DNA from: Agapetus fuscipes
Lineage: Eukaryota > Arthropoda > Insecta > Trichoptera > Glossosomatidae
Length of the DNA stretch: 64,000 nt
Assembly: GCA_951799405.1 (NCBI GenBank)
Contig: OX637334.1
Coordinates: forward strand, 10,044,001 to 10,108,000
Direction of reading: 5' to 3'
The notes beneath the pieces are model-generated. The model did no database searches, was not told where the DNA came from, and was given only the letters and a program-made list of their open reading frames with translations. Of the stretch, positions 53,927 to 63,871 are shown piece by piece. The first letter of the stretch is position 1; each line of letters starts with the position of its first letter. The position numbers were made by a program, and so were the translations under genes.

Positions 53927-56900
53927 AAAGGGTTAATGGGAAGGGGCAACTGTTGACCCGCGTTGGAGAGGCCCGGAAATCTGCTGCTATTGTCGCAACC
54001 TTGAAAGGTCGAGCTAGCAGCATCTTCATTAATGGCATGATAGATGGAAGGAACTGTGAACTACTGGTGGACACAGGAGCAACCAGGACGATTGTAAGAC
54101 CAGACATAGCGACAAAGCAGAAGAAAATTTTACCAACAAGATGGTCTTTGCGTACAGCAACGGGAGAGTCAGCTCGAGTACACGGGGAGACGCTGGCAAC
54201 CTTCCAGATTGGCAACATGACTATCGAACATCGAACCTTGGTGGCCAATATTGAAGAAGAAGTTATTATTGGGATGGATATGCTCACTAGACTTGGATGT
54301 AATCTGGACCTGAAGAAAGGGACCATAATTATTGGGAACGAAGAGATCATTATCCAAAAACGCAATGACATGGCCACTCGAGTAGTCGTAGCAGAGACTA
54401 CAAAATTGAAAAAAAACTCCGAGATGATAGTACCAGCACGTTTTGACTCCAAGTGTGCAGAAGGACAGATTATTATGATGGAACCCGAGAAGATTGGCAA
54501 GATTGCAAAAGGAGTTCTAGTTGCCAGCGCAGTAATCCGCACACAAAAGATAGTCCCAATACGGGTGATGAACATAAATGATTATCCTATTACAATACAC
54601 GAAGGCAGCACCCTGGGTAATTGCGTGATAATGACGTCCATTGTACGGAACGTGAAGAGTTCGAGCTACCAGGAAGGAAAGTTGCCTGGCCGATTAGATG
54701 AACTCACTCAAAGAGCTTGCCGAGAGCTTCCCGAAGAGGATGAATGGAAAGTAAAAAGTCTTCTTTGCCGATATCAAGACATCTTTGAGGATTCCAACGG
54801 TCCGTTGGGAAGAACCAAAATTGTACGACACTGCATTGACACTGGAGACTCAAGGCCAATTCGACAGGCACCACGAAGGCTACCCTTTGCCAAGCGCGAG
54901 GAAGCAGACACAATTATCCAAGACATGCAACGGGACGGCATCATCGAACCATCAAACAGCCCGTGGACATCACCAGTTGTGTTAGTCAAAAAAAAAGATG
55001 GAACGACAAGGTTTTGCGTTGACTATCGTCAGCTCAATGATGTCACAAAGAAAGACAGCTACCCTTTGCCCAGAATAGACGACACTTTGGACACTTTGAC
55101 AGGATGTGAGATCTTCTCAACTCTCGATTTGAAGAGTGGATATTGGCAGGTGGAATTAAATCCAAAGGATAAAGAGAAAACTGCCTTTTCGACAGGTTCT
55201 GGACTCTGGCAATTTACCGTTATGCCATTTGGGCTGTGCAATGCACCTGCTACGTTTGAACGCCTGATGGAAAGCGTGCTACGTGGATTATCCTGGGAAA
55301 AATGTCTAGTATATTTGGATGACATCATTATTCTTGGAAAAACTTTTGATGACCAGCTGAAGAATCTGGAACAGGTATTTTTAAAATTGCAAGAAGCCGG
55401 GCTAAAACTCAATCCAAAGAAATGTAACCTTTTTCAAAAACAAGTGAGCTATCTGGGGCACATAGTATCGGGAAAAGGGGTAGCAGTTGACCCAGAAAAG
55501 ACTAGAGCTGTCAAAGACTGGCCAGTCCCGAGGGACAAGCATGAGGTCAGAAGCTTCCTGGGATTGTGTACCTACTACCGTCGATTTGTGCCAAGGTTTG
55601 CAGACATTTCTAAGCCATTGACTCGTCTCACCGAGGAGAAAAACAGCTTTGTATGGACAAATGACTGCCAACAGGCATTTGAAGAACTAAAAAAACGTCT
55701 TACTAGTGCGCCAATCTTGAGTTACCCCAGATATGAAGGGCAATTCATCCTAGACACAGATGCCAGTAATGTCGGTATTGGGGGAGTTCTTTCCCAAATT
55801 CAGGATGGCCAAGAGACAGTGCTTGGATACTTCAGCAAAGTTCTATCAAAACCAGAGCGTAACTATTGCGTCACTAGAAGAGAACTCCTGGCTGTGGTTA
55901 AATCAGTGGAACATTTCCGGAAGTACCTTTATGGAAGGAAATTCTTGTTGCGGACAGACCATGCCGCTCTGATGTGGTTGTTGAAATTCAAAAACCCTGA
56001 GGGTCAAGTAGCCAGGTGGATGGAGAGACTCCAAGAATATGATTTTGATGCTGTACATCGAGCAGGAATTATCCATCGTAATGCCGACGCTTTGTCAAGA
56101 AGGCCTTGTCACGATGACTGCAGACATTGCAGCAGAGTGGACACAAAGGCTGCTATAGTAAGCCGGACGACAGTCACGAGCGAGGATTGGAGAGAAGAAG
56201 AAATGAGGCAGGACCAAGAGAACGACCCAGAGCTGAAGTATCTAATACAATGGGTGCGAGAAAAACAAAGGCCAACCTGGGAACAAGTCGCCCCGTTATC
56301 ACCAACCGTCAAATCGTATTGGGCTCAGTGGAACTCCATACAACTGGAAAATGGGATACTTAAACGAGCAATTGAAAACGAAGACGGTACAGTGAAGAAA
56401 CTTCAGTTACTGGTACCAAAAGTGCGAGTCGCTGAAATCTTGAAGCTACTGCATGATGGGACGTCCGGTGGACACTTAGGAGTGAAAAAGACTCTGGAGA
56501 AACTGAGGGATCGGTTCTACTGGGTGAACTGCAAGGAAAATGTAAAAGATTGGTGCCGGAAATGCGTGACATGTGCCACAGCTAATGGACCCTTAAGAAA
56601 GAAGAGAGCCCCCATGCGCCAGTACAATGTTGGGAGCCCATTTGAAAGGATCGCTATTGACATCGCTGGTCCATACCCGACTACCGAAGATGGCAACAAG
56701 TACATTCTGGTGGCCATGGACTATTTCAGTAAATGGGTAGAAGCATACGCTTTACCCAACCAAGAAGCAGTTACGGTAGCAGAAGCGCTGGTGACTCAAC
56801 TGATAAGCCGATTTGGAGTACCACTGGAACTGCACTCTGATCAAGGACGGAACTTTGAGGCCACAGTGTTCCAGCAAATGTGCGACTTGCTGGGGATCAA

Positions 56901-58149
56901 GAAGACGAGAACCACAGCCCTGCATCCACAGTCTGATGGGATGGTAGAAAGGATGAACCGGACGGTTGGGAGATATTTGGCAAAGCATGTGTCAATTCAT
57001 CAGAGGGACTGGGACCGACATCTTCCCCTATTTTTTTTGGCTTATAGGTCCGCAGTTCACGAAACTACTGGCCAAACACCTGGGAGCATTATTTTTGGGC
57101 GAGAACTGCGACTGCCATGTGACCTGAAGTTTGGGTGCCGACCGACTGAGGATCTTGCAGGAGAGGACTACGTCTCGGATCTCCGCAGGCGACTAGATGG
57201 TGCCCACGAGCAAGTGCGAGCAAACATCCGTGAGGCAAGTGGTCGGATGAAAGAGCAATACGACATCCGGGCTGAGGACGGTGGATACCAAGCTGGGGAT
57301 TTAGTATGGCTGTTTGACCCAAAAAGGCGCCGAGGATACTCTCCAAAACTACAACGCTCATGGGATGGGCCGTATGAGGTCGTAAAACGCATCAATGACG
57401 TCATCTACAAGATAAGGAAAGAGCCAAGCGGAAAACCACGGATTGTCCATTTTAACCGCCTCACACCATATCTGGGAAACAACCACGATGACAGCCCGGA
57501 GCAAAAAGTACGAAGGTGTGCCGGATTTAAGGGAGCAGCCACTTTTGATGATTTTTGGGTTGAAGCACAAGATGGGCGAAAAATTCGGCATGACATTACC
57601 AAAGAAGTCCAACAGGATCTCTTTGCTGTACCATCTAACTACGCCATGGCTTGTTGCACGGCTGAAGACCTGGACATGTCTCGCGGGGTTGCTGGAGCAT
57701 TCCGTAATAAGTTCGGCAAGGTAACAGCACCGGTGGAGTCGGGGCCTATTGCAGGGAGAGCATTACGACTACCTGGTGAAGAGCGTCACGCATACTGCCT
57801 GGTGACAAGGATGACAGTTTCGGAGAAGACTGGTTATCAAGACCTGTGGGACAGCCTCGTGCATCTACGGGACCAACTGATGCAAGCCGGCATTTCCAAG
57901 CTGGCCGTACCAAAGATGGGTGGTGGACCAGCAGGACGAGACTGGAGGATCATCAGGAACATAATGGAAACTGTCTTCGAAAATACTGGCATCGAAATCC
58001 TGGTGTGCTGCGAGCAGCTGCAGAGAAGACACCCAGACGACCGGACGGTGGATTGTTACTTCTTCTCTAGATCCGGATGCAGTCGAGGGACATCTTGCAG
58101 ATACCGGCATGTTCCAGGTTCAAGACTGTTCCGGGACGGAACAGCCTAA
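53881..58149 (+). CDS. pol: Pol with C-terminal macro domain and CCCH zinc finger
   Basis: 1422 residues counted from ATG 53881; in life probably made by -1 shift from gag. Protease D64-T-G-A; RT about 326-510 with YLDD at 478-481; RNase H from D625/D627 (LDTDASNVGIGG); integrase HHCC about 857-900, catalytic D927, D987, E1023 (D-x35-E); GPY/F module WDGPYEVV near 1161. After this comes an extra segment. Residues about 1238-1376 (QQDLFAVPSNYAMACCTAED, RGVAGAF, YCLVT, KMGGGPAGRDW, TGIEILVC) follow the TARG1/OARD1-type macro-domain order. Residues 1392-1410 are a C-x7-C-x5-C-x3-H finger. By eye, R1310 and A1351 occupy the positions of the TARG1 catalytic Lys and Asp, so binding is likelier than hydrolysis. 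The assignment rests on motif reading, not a profile search. Confidence 0.88.
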   Translation: MSKTPETQTTSLGKLERVNGKGQLLTRVGEARKSAAIVATLKGRASSIFINGMIDGRNCELLVDTGATRTIVRPDIATKQKKILPTRWSLRTATGESARVHGETLATFQIGNMTIEHRTLVANIEEEVIIGMDMLTRLGCNLDLKKGTIIIGNEEIIIQKRNDMATRVVVAETTKLKKNSEMIVPARFDSKCAEGQIIMMEPEKIGKIAKGVLVASAVIRTQKIVPIRVMNINDYPITIHEGSTLGNCVIMTSIVRNVKSSSYQEGKLPGRLDELTQRACRELPEEDEWKVKSLLCRYQDIFEDSNGPLGRTKIVRHCIDTGDSRPIRQAPRRLPFAKREEADTIIQDMQRDGIIEPSNSPWTSPVVLVKKKDGTTRFCVDYRQLNDVTKKDSYPLPRIDDTLDTLTGCEIFSTLDLKSGYWQVELNPKDKEKTAFSTGSGLWQFTVMPFGLCNAPATFERLMESVLRGLSWEKCLVYLDDIIILGKTFDDQLKNLEQVFLKLQEAGLKLNPKKCNLFQKQVSYLGHIVSGKGVAVDPEKTRAVKDWPVPRDKHEVRSFLGLCTYYRRFVPRFADISKPLTRLTEEKNSFVWTNDCQQAFEELKKRLTSAPILSYPRYEGQFILDTDASNVGIGGVLSQIQDGQETVLGYFSKVLSKPERNYCVTRRELLAVVKSVEHFRKYLYGRKFLLRTDHAALMWLLKFKNPEGQVARWMERLQEYDFDAVHRAGIIHRNADALSRRPCHDDCRHCSRVDTKAAIVSRTTVTSEDWREEEMRQDQENDPELKYLIQWVREKQRPTWEQVAPLSPTVKSYWAQWNSIQLENGILKRAIENEDGTVKKLQLLVPKVRVAEILKLLHDGTSGGHLGVKKTLEKLRDRFYWVNCKENVKDWCRKCVTCATANGPLRKKRAPMRQYNVGSPFERIAIDIAGPYPTTEDGNKYILVAMDYFSKWVEAYALPNQEAVTVAEALVTQLISRFGVPLELHSDQGRNFEATVFQQMCDLLGIKKTRTTALHPQSDGMVERMNRTVGRYLAKHVSIHQRDWDRHLPLFFLAYRSAVHETTGQTPGSIIFGRELRLPCDLKFGCRPTEDLAGEDYVSDLRRRLDGAHEQVRANIREASGRMKEQYDIRAEDGGYQAGDLVWLFDPKRRRGYSPKLQRSWDGPYEVVKRINDVIYKIRKEPSGKPRIVHFNRLTPYLGNNHDDSPEQKVRRCAGFKGAATFDDFWVEAQDGRKIRHDITKEVQQDLFAVPSNYAMACCTAEDLDMSRGVAGAFRNKFGKVTAPVESGPIAGRALRLPGEERHAYCLVTRMTVSEKTGYQDLWDSLVHLRDQLMQAGISKLAVPKMGGGPAGRDWRIIRNIMETVFENTGIEILVCCEQLQRRHPDDRTVDCYFFSRSGCSRGTSCRYRHVPGSRLFRDGTA
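53905..53926 (+). promoter_or_regulatory. candidate -1 frameshift region
   Basis: The last gag codons, tcg gaa aac tag, offer GGAAAAC just before the gag stop. This is close to but not a perfect X-XXY-YYZ slippery heptamer. A -1 slip here enters the open pol frame at once. I did not find a convincing downstream pseudoknot by eye. Confidence 0.4.
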
Positions 58150-58160
58150 GGAAGGGGCAA
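58148..58160 (+). promoter_or_regulatory. polypurine tract
   Basis: aaggaaggggcaa lies directly before the 3' LTR and overlaps the pol stop codon. Confidence 0.75.
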
Positions 58161-58435
58161 TGTAACGATTATGCTGTGTGAAGGAATATCCTCGAAGCGA
58201 CTAGTGCTTCTAGACTAAGTACTTGTAACAATAATTATTATTCGAGAACAAAATAGATAGATCCGTATAAGGAGAGCGGACAGTCGCTTGCGGGCATTCT
58301 GTAATTGAGCATCGACCTGTAAAGTACTAACTGAAACATTGTAAAACAGAACAGAAAATAAATCTAAATAAATACAAATCCTCGTTTTTATTAAACAAGT
58401 TAGTTAAATCTATTGAACCTGCTAAAACCGGTACA
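58161..58435 (+). repeat. 3' LTR
   Basis: 275 bp ending ctaaaaccggtaca, then the ATAC target duplication. Confidence 0.93.
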
Positions 58436-58555
58436 ATACTTTTACAACTTAGATTATAAATTAATATGGATATGAGACAAAAAAAGTAAAGATAGAAAAT
58501 AGCATAACCACAGGATAAGAAAATATGAAAAAAGGTCGATAGTTCATAAGCCAGT

Positions 58556-58787
58556 AGCAATCGAAGTTGCAAAGATATATTTACATTAATGCAAGCGCAC
58601 AGGCGGACACATATAAGTTCGCGCTTACACATGCTGCATGTATACAAAAAAATAAACCAAACCTCACATGAAAATACACTTTGCAACTTCTGCCACCTCC
58701 CTCTGAAACCGGAGTGGCATCGTCAAAAGTGAACCAAGTTTTTACAGCACGGGGGGTCAGCCTCATACCAACCTATTAGTCAAGGAA
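58556..58787 (-). repeat. LINE 3'-end family copy
   Basis: From caatcgaagttgcaaagata to gtcaaggaa; lacks the tail and about 20 bp near 58590. Confidence 0.75.
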
Positions 58788-59239
58788 TAATCAAGATCGA
58801 AAATATTGGCTTGGGATTCTGAGAATCTTGAATGATGTTTTGGTAACTTTGTATTTAGGATCCCAGCACTGGTTCTTGAAATAATAAATCCTTAAATTCT
58901 TCGGATGGATTTGGTTTTATTGGTATGAAATTTACAGAAAGAGACAGGGTTGTCTTTTTGACAGTTAGAGACATAGATAAGTATACTATAATACTACTTT
59001 TTATAGTACTACGTAAGTATACTCGGAGAGGAAAGCAGTGAGGTCAGAGAGGAAAGCAGTGAAAAAAGGTTTAAAAACTTAATAAAATTAAAAAGGTCAA
59101 TATTACCAACTTGGAGAAATCAAATTGTAATATGATTTGTTAATTTTGTACCTACTCAATTGAATTAATTTGAGCCTCAACAAAAAGGTTAATAAAAATA
59201 TACATAGATGTCAGTATTTCATGTTATATATATATACAT
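58788..59239. other. unassigned sequence with small duplications
   Basis: gagaggaaagcagtga occurs twice in tandem (59031-59063), and gataagtatactataatac (58977 on) recurs near 59680. No gene. Confidence 0.5.
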
Positions 59240-59362
59240 ATATTAGGATGATTTATTTGGTGAGCGCTGTTTTTGTGTGTATCACACCTCAAGAGCCCTC
59301 TGCGAGCTTGGCCGTCGCTGTAGAAAGCGCCAATTCTCAAGCAAGACCCAGTTGTTGTAAGG
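59240..59362 (-). mobile_element. SINE2 3' segment
   Basis: Minus-strand ccttacaacaactgggtctt, gcttgagaattggcgctttc, ctcgcagagggctcttgagg and caccaaataaatcatcctaa. Confidence 0.7.
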
Positions 59363-59371
59363 TTGTTAACA

Positions 59372-59635
59372 TATATCTAATCTAATCTAATCTAATCTAA
59401 GCTGCAAAGATATATATCATTTAAGGTTTATATTAAATGCATTCCCACAAGCAGATATGTATAATTTCGCGCTAACACATGCCGCATGTGGACCTACAAT
59501 ATAAAAACCCAATCTCAAATGAACATAAGCCTTGCAACTCTTGCCGTGCTTCCCTGAAACAGGGGTGACATTGGCAAAGTGAACCATTTTTTACAGTATG
59601 GGTGGTCAGCCGCATAACTACCTATAAGTCAAGGA
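59372..59635 (-). repeat. LINE 3'-end family copy, young, full unit
   Basis: Four TAATC units at the tail. Almost the same sequence as the 43447 UTR copy. Ends gtcaaggaa. Confidence 0.85.
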
Positions 59636-59756
59636 ATAATTATTCATTAAGGAGGATTATTCTGCCAAATACATAGATAAGTATACTATAATACTACGTA
59701 TTAGTCAAATATTTGACAATAAACGACATTAACCAAAACAATAACATGAAGAAAAA

Positions 59757-59822
59757 AATCTTGTCGTCCTTTCCTGAATCAGCTACATTTTCCATTATGG
59801 GTGGTCAGCCTCACAGCTGGTA
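59757..59822 (-). repeat. LINE 3'-end family fragment
   Basis: atcttgtcgtcctttcctga joined by a deletion to cattatgggtggtcagcctc. Confidence 0.5.
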
Positions 59823-59895
59823 AGGGACCACAGAGAAGAAACCCTTTTCGGAAGGACAATCCCCTGGGCAAATTAGATGAATGTAATCCTTGAAT

Positions 59896-60160
59896 AATCT
59901 AAAATCTATGTCTAATTTGTAAAGATATATTATCATTTGGGATTCATATTAAATTCATTCCCACAAGTAGACACGTATAAGTTCGCGCTAACACATGCCG
60001 CATGTAAACCTACAATATTAAAACCCAATCTCAAATAAACATAACCCTGCCACTTTTGCCGACCTTTCCTGAAACAGGGGTGACATTGGCAAAGTGAACC
60101 ATCTTTTACAGTATGGGTGGTCAGCCTCATACCAACCTGTAAGTCAAGGAATACAAGCAA
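59896..60160 (-). repeat. LINE 3'-end family copy, full unit
   Basis: From ataatctaaaatctatgtc to gtcaaggaatacaagc, with a few bases of upstream UTR (aatgaattacat). Confidence 0.8.
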
Positions 60161-60346
60161 TGAATTACATCCAGTTATAAAAAACCAAAACTAAAAAATC
60201 TGCAAGACATCTATAAAAATGAAAATTGAGTCTTTGCCTTAGTCATCTACATTACAGATCAGCTGTAAATAATAGTTTGGAATATATTGACCGGTCCATA
60301 GTCTAGCGGTCGCGGGTCGACATCAGTGTGACGTCAAAAACGAGAC
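60161..60346. other. short unassigned stretch with a SINE2 head scrap
   Basis: gaccggtccatagtctagcg at 60289-60308 matches the first 20 bases of SINE2; the rest is not recognised. Confidence 0.4.
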
Positions 60347-60402
60347 ACAGTTTTTTACAGCATGTGGGGGTCAGCCTCATACCCACCCATTATTCAAATA
60401 AC
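60347..60402 (-). repeat. LINE 3'-end family fragment
   Basis: Outer 5' edge only: ttttttacagcatgtggggg, tcagcctcatacccaccca. Confidence 0.55.
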
Positions 60403-60469
60403 CGTTTTCAGAAGGGATTTTCTCTTTCAGAGATCTATTAGGTCCTTTTTTTTCCAACTCACATTCGGT

Positions 60470-60667
60470 GTTATGGCCGCGGGGATCAAGACAGGTTATT
60501 TGGAACCGGATAACGCTGGTTCGAATCCCGTGACGATAACTTCGACCCTGGTTCAACAGATGCCGTTGCATGCACACAAGCTTCTGCTTTCGCATGAAGA
60601 CAACTGGCCAGGCAAAATAGGTTGGTGGATTGCATTCCTTTCCACAAATCTATTAAAAAAAAAAAAC
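60470..60667 (+). mobile_element. SINE3 copy, full length
   Basis: Head ttatggccgcggggatcaag with box B ggttcgaatcccgt, body ccctggttcaacagatgc and ggccaggcaaaataggttgg, poly(A) tail at 60656-60666. A mariner is inserted directly after the tail. Confidence 0.8.
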
Positions 60668-60673
60668 ATTATA

Positions 60674-61740
60674 TTAGGTCTTTACTTAAGAAATTGGCGT
60701 TTTGTATGGGAGGAACATTAAGTCATTTTTTGTTTTAATATAATGTATTTATTTAATCAAAGTATGTACCATTGCTATCTATGCACTTTTGCCATCTCAT
60801 AGGTAGTTTGTTGATCCCTTTACTAAAAAAAAACATTCGGACGAAAATCACTAAAATCTTTGAAGGCGGTTTGGACTGCCCCATCGGAGTTTATTTTTTC
60901 CCCTTAGTTATCCAAATTTCGAAAAAAATTGTAATCTGTTGGAACAAGGTCCGAGGAGTACGGCAGATGTCTTAGACATTCCAATTGAAGCTCCTCTAAT
61001 TTGGTAGCCGTCTGTTGTGCAGTGTGTGGTCTAGCGTATTCATGAAGAGCATTGACCAGAGCGATTGACCAGCCTCGGTTGTTTATCAGCTAGCTTTTCC
61101 ATCATGGTTTGCAGTTGCTGACAATAGACATCTGCCGTAATCGTCAGACCAGATTAAAGAAATGTATAGTGAACGACACCGGCACTAGTCCACCAAACGC
61201 TCACAAGTAACTTTTTTGAGTAAATTTCGCTCGGGGCATGATTTGGCTGGTTCGGAAAGGTTCAGCCTTTACGATGAGCGCTTCCGATTATTGTACAGGA
61301 TCCACTTTTTATCACAGGTAATGATTTGATTTAAAATCCCTTCATTATTGTGCCGGTTGAGTAATGTAACGCAGCAGTCGACGCGCGTTTGTTGATTTGC
61401 TTCACTTAATTTGTGAGTTACCAATCTTTCAAGCTTTTTCACCTGTCCAATTTGCTTCAAGTAGATTAAAACAGTTTTATTTCTAATTTCGCAGCCTGCA
61501 GCTAACTAGTACGTGGTTTGCAATAGATTCGCTTCCACAATAGCCTTCAATTCCTCATTATAAACTTTGGTCTCCGGCCGTCCACGAGGCTTGTTCTGCA
61601 GGTCGAAATTTCCAGAACGAAAACGTTGGACACCGTCGCTATATACATCATAAATCCCTTGAGCCGTTTCTGCAGCACTGGTGCCACGGTGGAACTAACG
61701 TGATATTTCAAGGTTTCCATTTTGAAAAAATGAGTGACGC
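60674..61740 (-). pseudogene. mariner transposase pseudogene
   Basis: Minus-strand reading: SAAETAQGIYDVYSDG, a deletion, then VQRFRSGNFDLQNKPRGRPE and TKVYNEELKAIVEA, a stop, then IGQVKKLERLVTHKLSEANQ and IITCDKKWILYNNRKRS, then shifted remnants to about 60750. ITCDKKWILYDN-type is the second catalytic Asp region of mariner transposases. The left terminus ttaggtctttacttaag (60674 on) follows a TA, as for mariner ends. I did not find the right inverted repeat. Multiple frameshifts and stops: inactive. Confidence 0.8.
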
Positions 61741-62194
61741 AAAGGAAAAAGACAATTGAGGATCGAACAAATGAACTACAATTTTCAAAACACATACATA
61801 TTACATGAGTAAATCTAAACTATAAAACCAAAAAACCGTTCGTTGGTAATGCGATAAAATGGTGAAGGACTCAACGGTTTTGGCTGTCTTTCGTTTCAGA
61901 ATAAAGTACGTAATCTGGGAAGGGTTATAGCGTACAAAAAAGTTGATAAAATAACGCAGAACATGTTTCAATTGAACGTCGTTTTTATATGGGAATTGAT
62001 CATTTCCAACTTCATCTATGTAATTGACAGATTTTTGTTCCATATTCAAATTTCATTAAATGTGTTCGGTTTGAAATATTGTAAGAGGATAAACAAAATC
62101 AAATTAATAATAAAATAAACTGGTAGGTACAAAATTTGAAAATGGAATAAAAGATTTTATTCATCAACAGCCTTTACCAAACAGAACTCTTTTT
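61741..62194. other. unassigned sequence
   Basis: An 82-codon minus-strand frame (61801-62049, ...MEQKSVNYIDEVGND) is not recognisable. It may be flanking or decayed 5' mariner sequence. Confidence 0.4.
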
Positions 62195-62945
62195 TACTTT
62201 CTTGCTATAGCTGAAGGCTATAAAGAAAGTATTGATTTGGTGTGAAAATTTGTTTTCGAGGTTTTCACGGAAATGAGTTGTCCTGGTACAGGACATGCCA
62301 AAAAACACTATCTTATCTTTAATTGTGTGTGTATGTGTGTGTCACTTTCCAAAGTATTAGATCTAGAGCTACCAAATTTTGGCTACTTCAACTTTTTTGG
62401 ACATGTATAAAGTATGAATAACACGGCATTACACCAACTTGAAAATTCAAGATGGCTGCCATACAAAAAATTTCACTTTTCTCAAAAACGGCTCCAAGAT
62501 TTTTTTTGTAAATTTTCAAAGTTGCCTTAACTTAGTAAATTAGTTATGGCAACACTCTTGCTAATCTGTGTCTATGGGCTGCCATATGAAAAAACAAACA
62601 ATTGGGATTTTCTCGAAAGTCAAGGGGTTAACAAAAATATAACGTTCAAAAATATTATTAACAACATAAATTACTACAAAATTACAAAAAAAAAAAATTG
62701 AAAAAAATATTGTAAAGCTCCGTTTACACGACCTGAAATTTTAAATCGAAAATATTACAAAAACCCATTAAAATGCAAGATATTTAAATTTGTTTTCGAT
62801 TTGATAGAAATAACAAGTTTATTACTATGATTCATAAGGAAAGATTTTTTACTTTTTTGAAAATTCAAGATGGCTTCCGAAGAGCTGAAAATGTTATATA
62901 CGATTTTCTCAAAAACGGCTCCAACGATTTTTCTCAAATCCTTTA
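62195..62945 (+). repeat. R4 repeat family copy, uninterrupted
   Basis: Head ttgctatagctgaaggctat, hairpin gagttgtcctggtacaggac, (GTGT)n, then two modules starting aaaattcaagatggctgcc (62445) and aaaattcaagatggcttcc (62861). It preserves the target sequence that the LINE interrupted at 43446/46505. Confidence 0.7.
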
Positions 62946-63255
62946 TTATATTACCCTTCGTCGTCGTCATTCGTCGTCGAGTTTCGATTTTCAAAATCAA
63001 TGCCATCACAGCAGATGAAACACATTCATGCTCTATAGCAAATTAATTTTTGTATATATGCTGCAATGCGGCGAGCTTACGCGTGTGTGTTTACAAATGT
63101 ATGAAAACTTTTAGGAATTAATCTGTTTGTTCATACTAAAAATGTATGGAACAATATTGACATCTAGCGGCAAAACGTAAAAGTTTTTTTTACATTTTCT
63201 TTTATTTCATGCAAATTAAAAATAAAAAAAAAGCCAAATAAAAATGGATTTCAAT
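62946..63255. other. no recognised feature
   Basis: Short 'cgtcgtcgtcattcgtcgtcg' run at 62959-62979, then unique sequence. Confidence 0.5.
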
Positions 63256-63332
63256 CTGTAATCTAAGTTGCAAACATATATAACATTTGAGATTCATATT
63301 ACATGCATTCTTACGAGCAGACATGTATAAGT
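63256..63332 (-). repeat. LINE 3'-end family copy, tail part only
   Basis: From tctgtaatctaagttgcaaa to gacatgtataagttc, then the next copy begins at once. Confidence 0.7.
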
Positions 63333-63585
63333 TCTAATCTAATCTAATCTAAGCTGCAAAGATATATATCATTTAAGATTTATATTAAATGCATTCCCAC
63401 AAGCAGATATGTATAAGTTCCCGCTTACATATGCTGCATGTGTACTTACAACATAACAGCCCATTCCAAATGAACATAAGCCCTGCAACTCTTGCCAACC
63501 TTCCCTGAAACAAAGGTGAATTTGCAAAGTAAACCATTTTTTAAAGTATGGGTGGTCAGCCTCATACCAACCTATAAGTCAAGAA
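63333..63585 (-). repeat. LINE 3'-end family copy, full unit
   Basis: Tail taatctaatctaatctaagc. The first part is of the young type, the rest (tgctgcatgtgtacttacaa) of an older type, as if recombined. Ends gtcaagaaaa. Confidence 0.8.
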
Positions 63586-63607
63586 AAATATTTTGTGTAT
63601 TTCTTTA

Positions 63608-63855
63608 CATAATCTAAGTTGCAAAGATACATACCATTTAAGATTCATATTAAATGCATTCCCACACGCAGACAGGTACAAGTTCACGCTTACAAATGCC
63701 CAATGTGGACTTGCAAAATAAAAAAACTAATCTCAAATGAACATAAGCCCTGCAACTTTTGCCGACTTTTCCTCAAACAGAGATAAAATTTGCATGGTAA
63801 ACCATTGCTTACAGTATGGGTGGTCAGCCACATACTAACCTTTTAGTCAAGGAAA
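63608..63855 (-). repeat. LINE 3'-end family copy, full unit
   Basis: From cataatctaagttgcaaag to gtcaaggaa. Shares 'gcagacaggtacaagttca' with the next copy, so the two may be a local duplication. Confidence 0.8.
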
Positions 63856-63871
63856 TTATTTTGTTTAGTTC

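Larger units (their letters stand above)
51922..58435 (+). mobile_element. apparently intact Ty3/gypsy retrotransposon with macro-domain Pol
   Basis: 6514 bp. The 275-bp LTRs (51922-52196 and 58161-58435) appear identical by eye. ATAC flanks both ends (51918-51921, 58436-58439). The primer-binding site at 52199 (TGGTGTCAGGTGGG) matches a tRNA-Leu 3' end in its first nine bases, and the purine tract aaggaaggggcaa precedes the 3' LTR. It encodes Gag (52622-53926) and Pol (53881-58149) in a -1 relationship, both without internal stops. This suggests a recent, possibly still competent insertion. No env-like frame. Confidence 0.93.

Noticed and set aside
53877..54575. 232-codon minus-strand frame
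   Set aside because: Antisense to the pol protease region; no family features.
58327..58766. 119- and 61-codon minus-strand frames
   Set aside because: They overlap the 3' LTR and a LINE 3'-UTR copy; similar frames recur in other copies of that non-coding unit.
61801..62049. 82-codon frame as a mariner N-terminus
   Set aside because: Only vague resemblance; the identified mariner N-terminal segment lies at about 61690 in a different position and frame.
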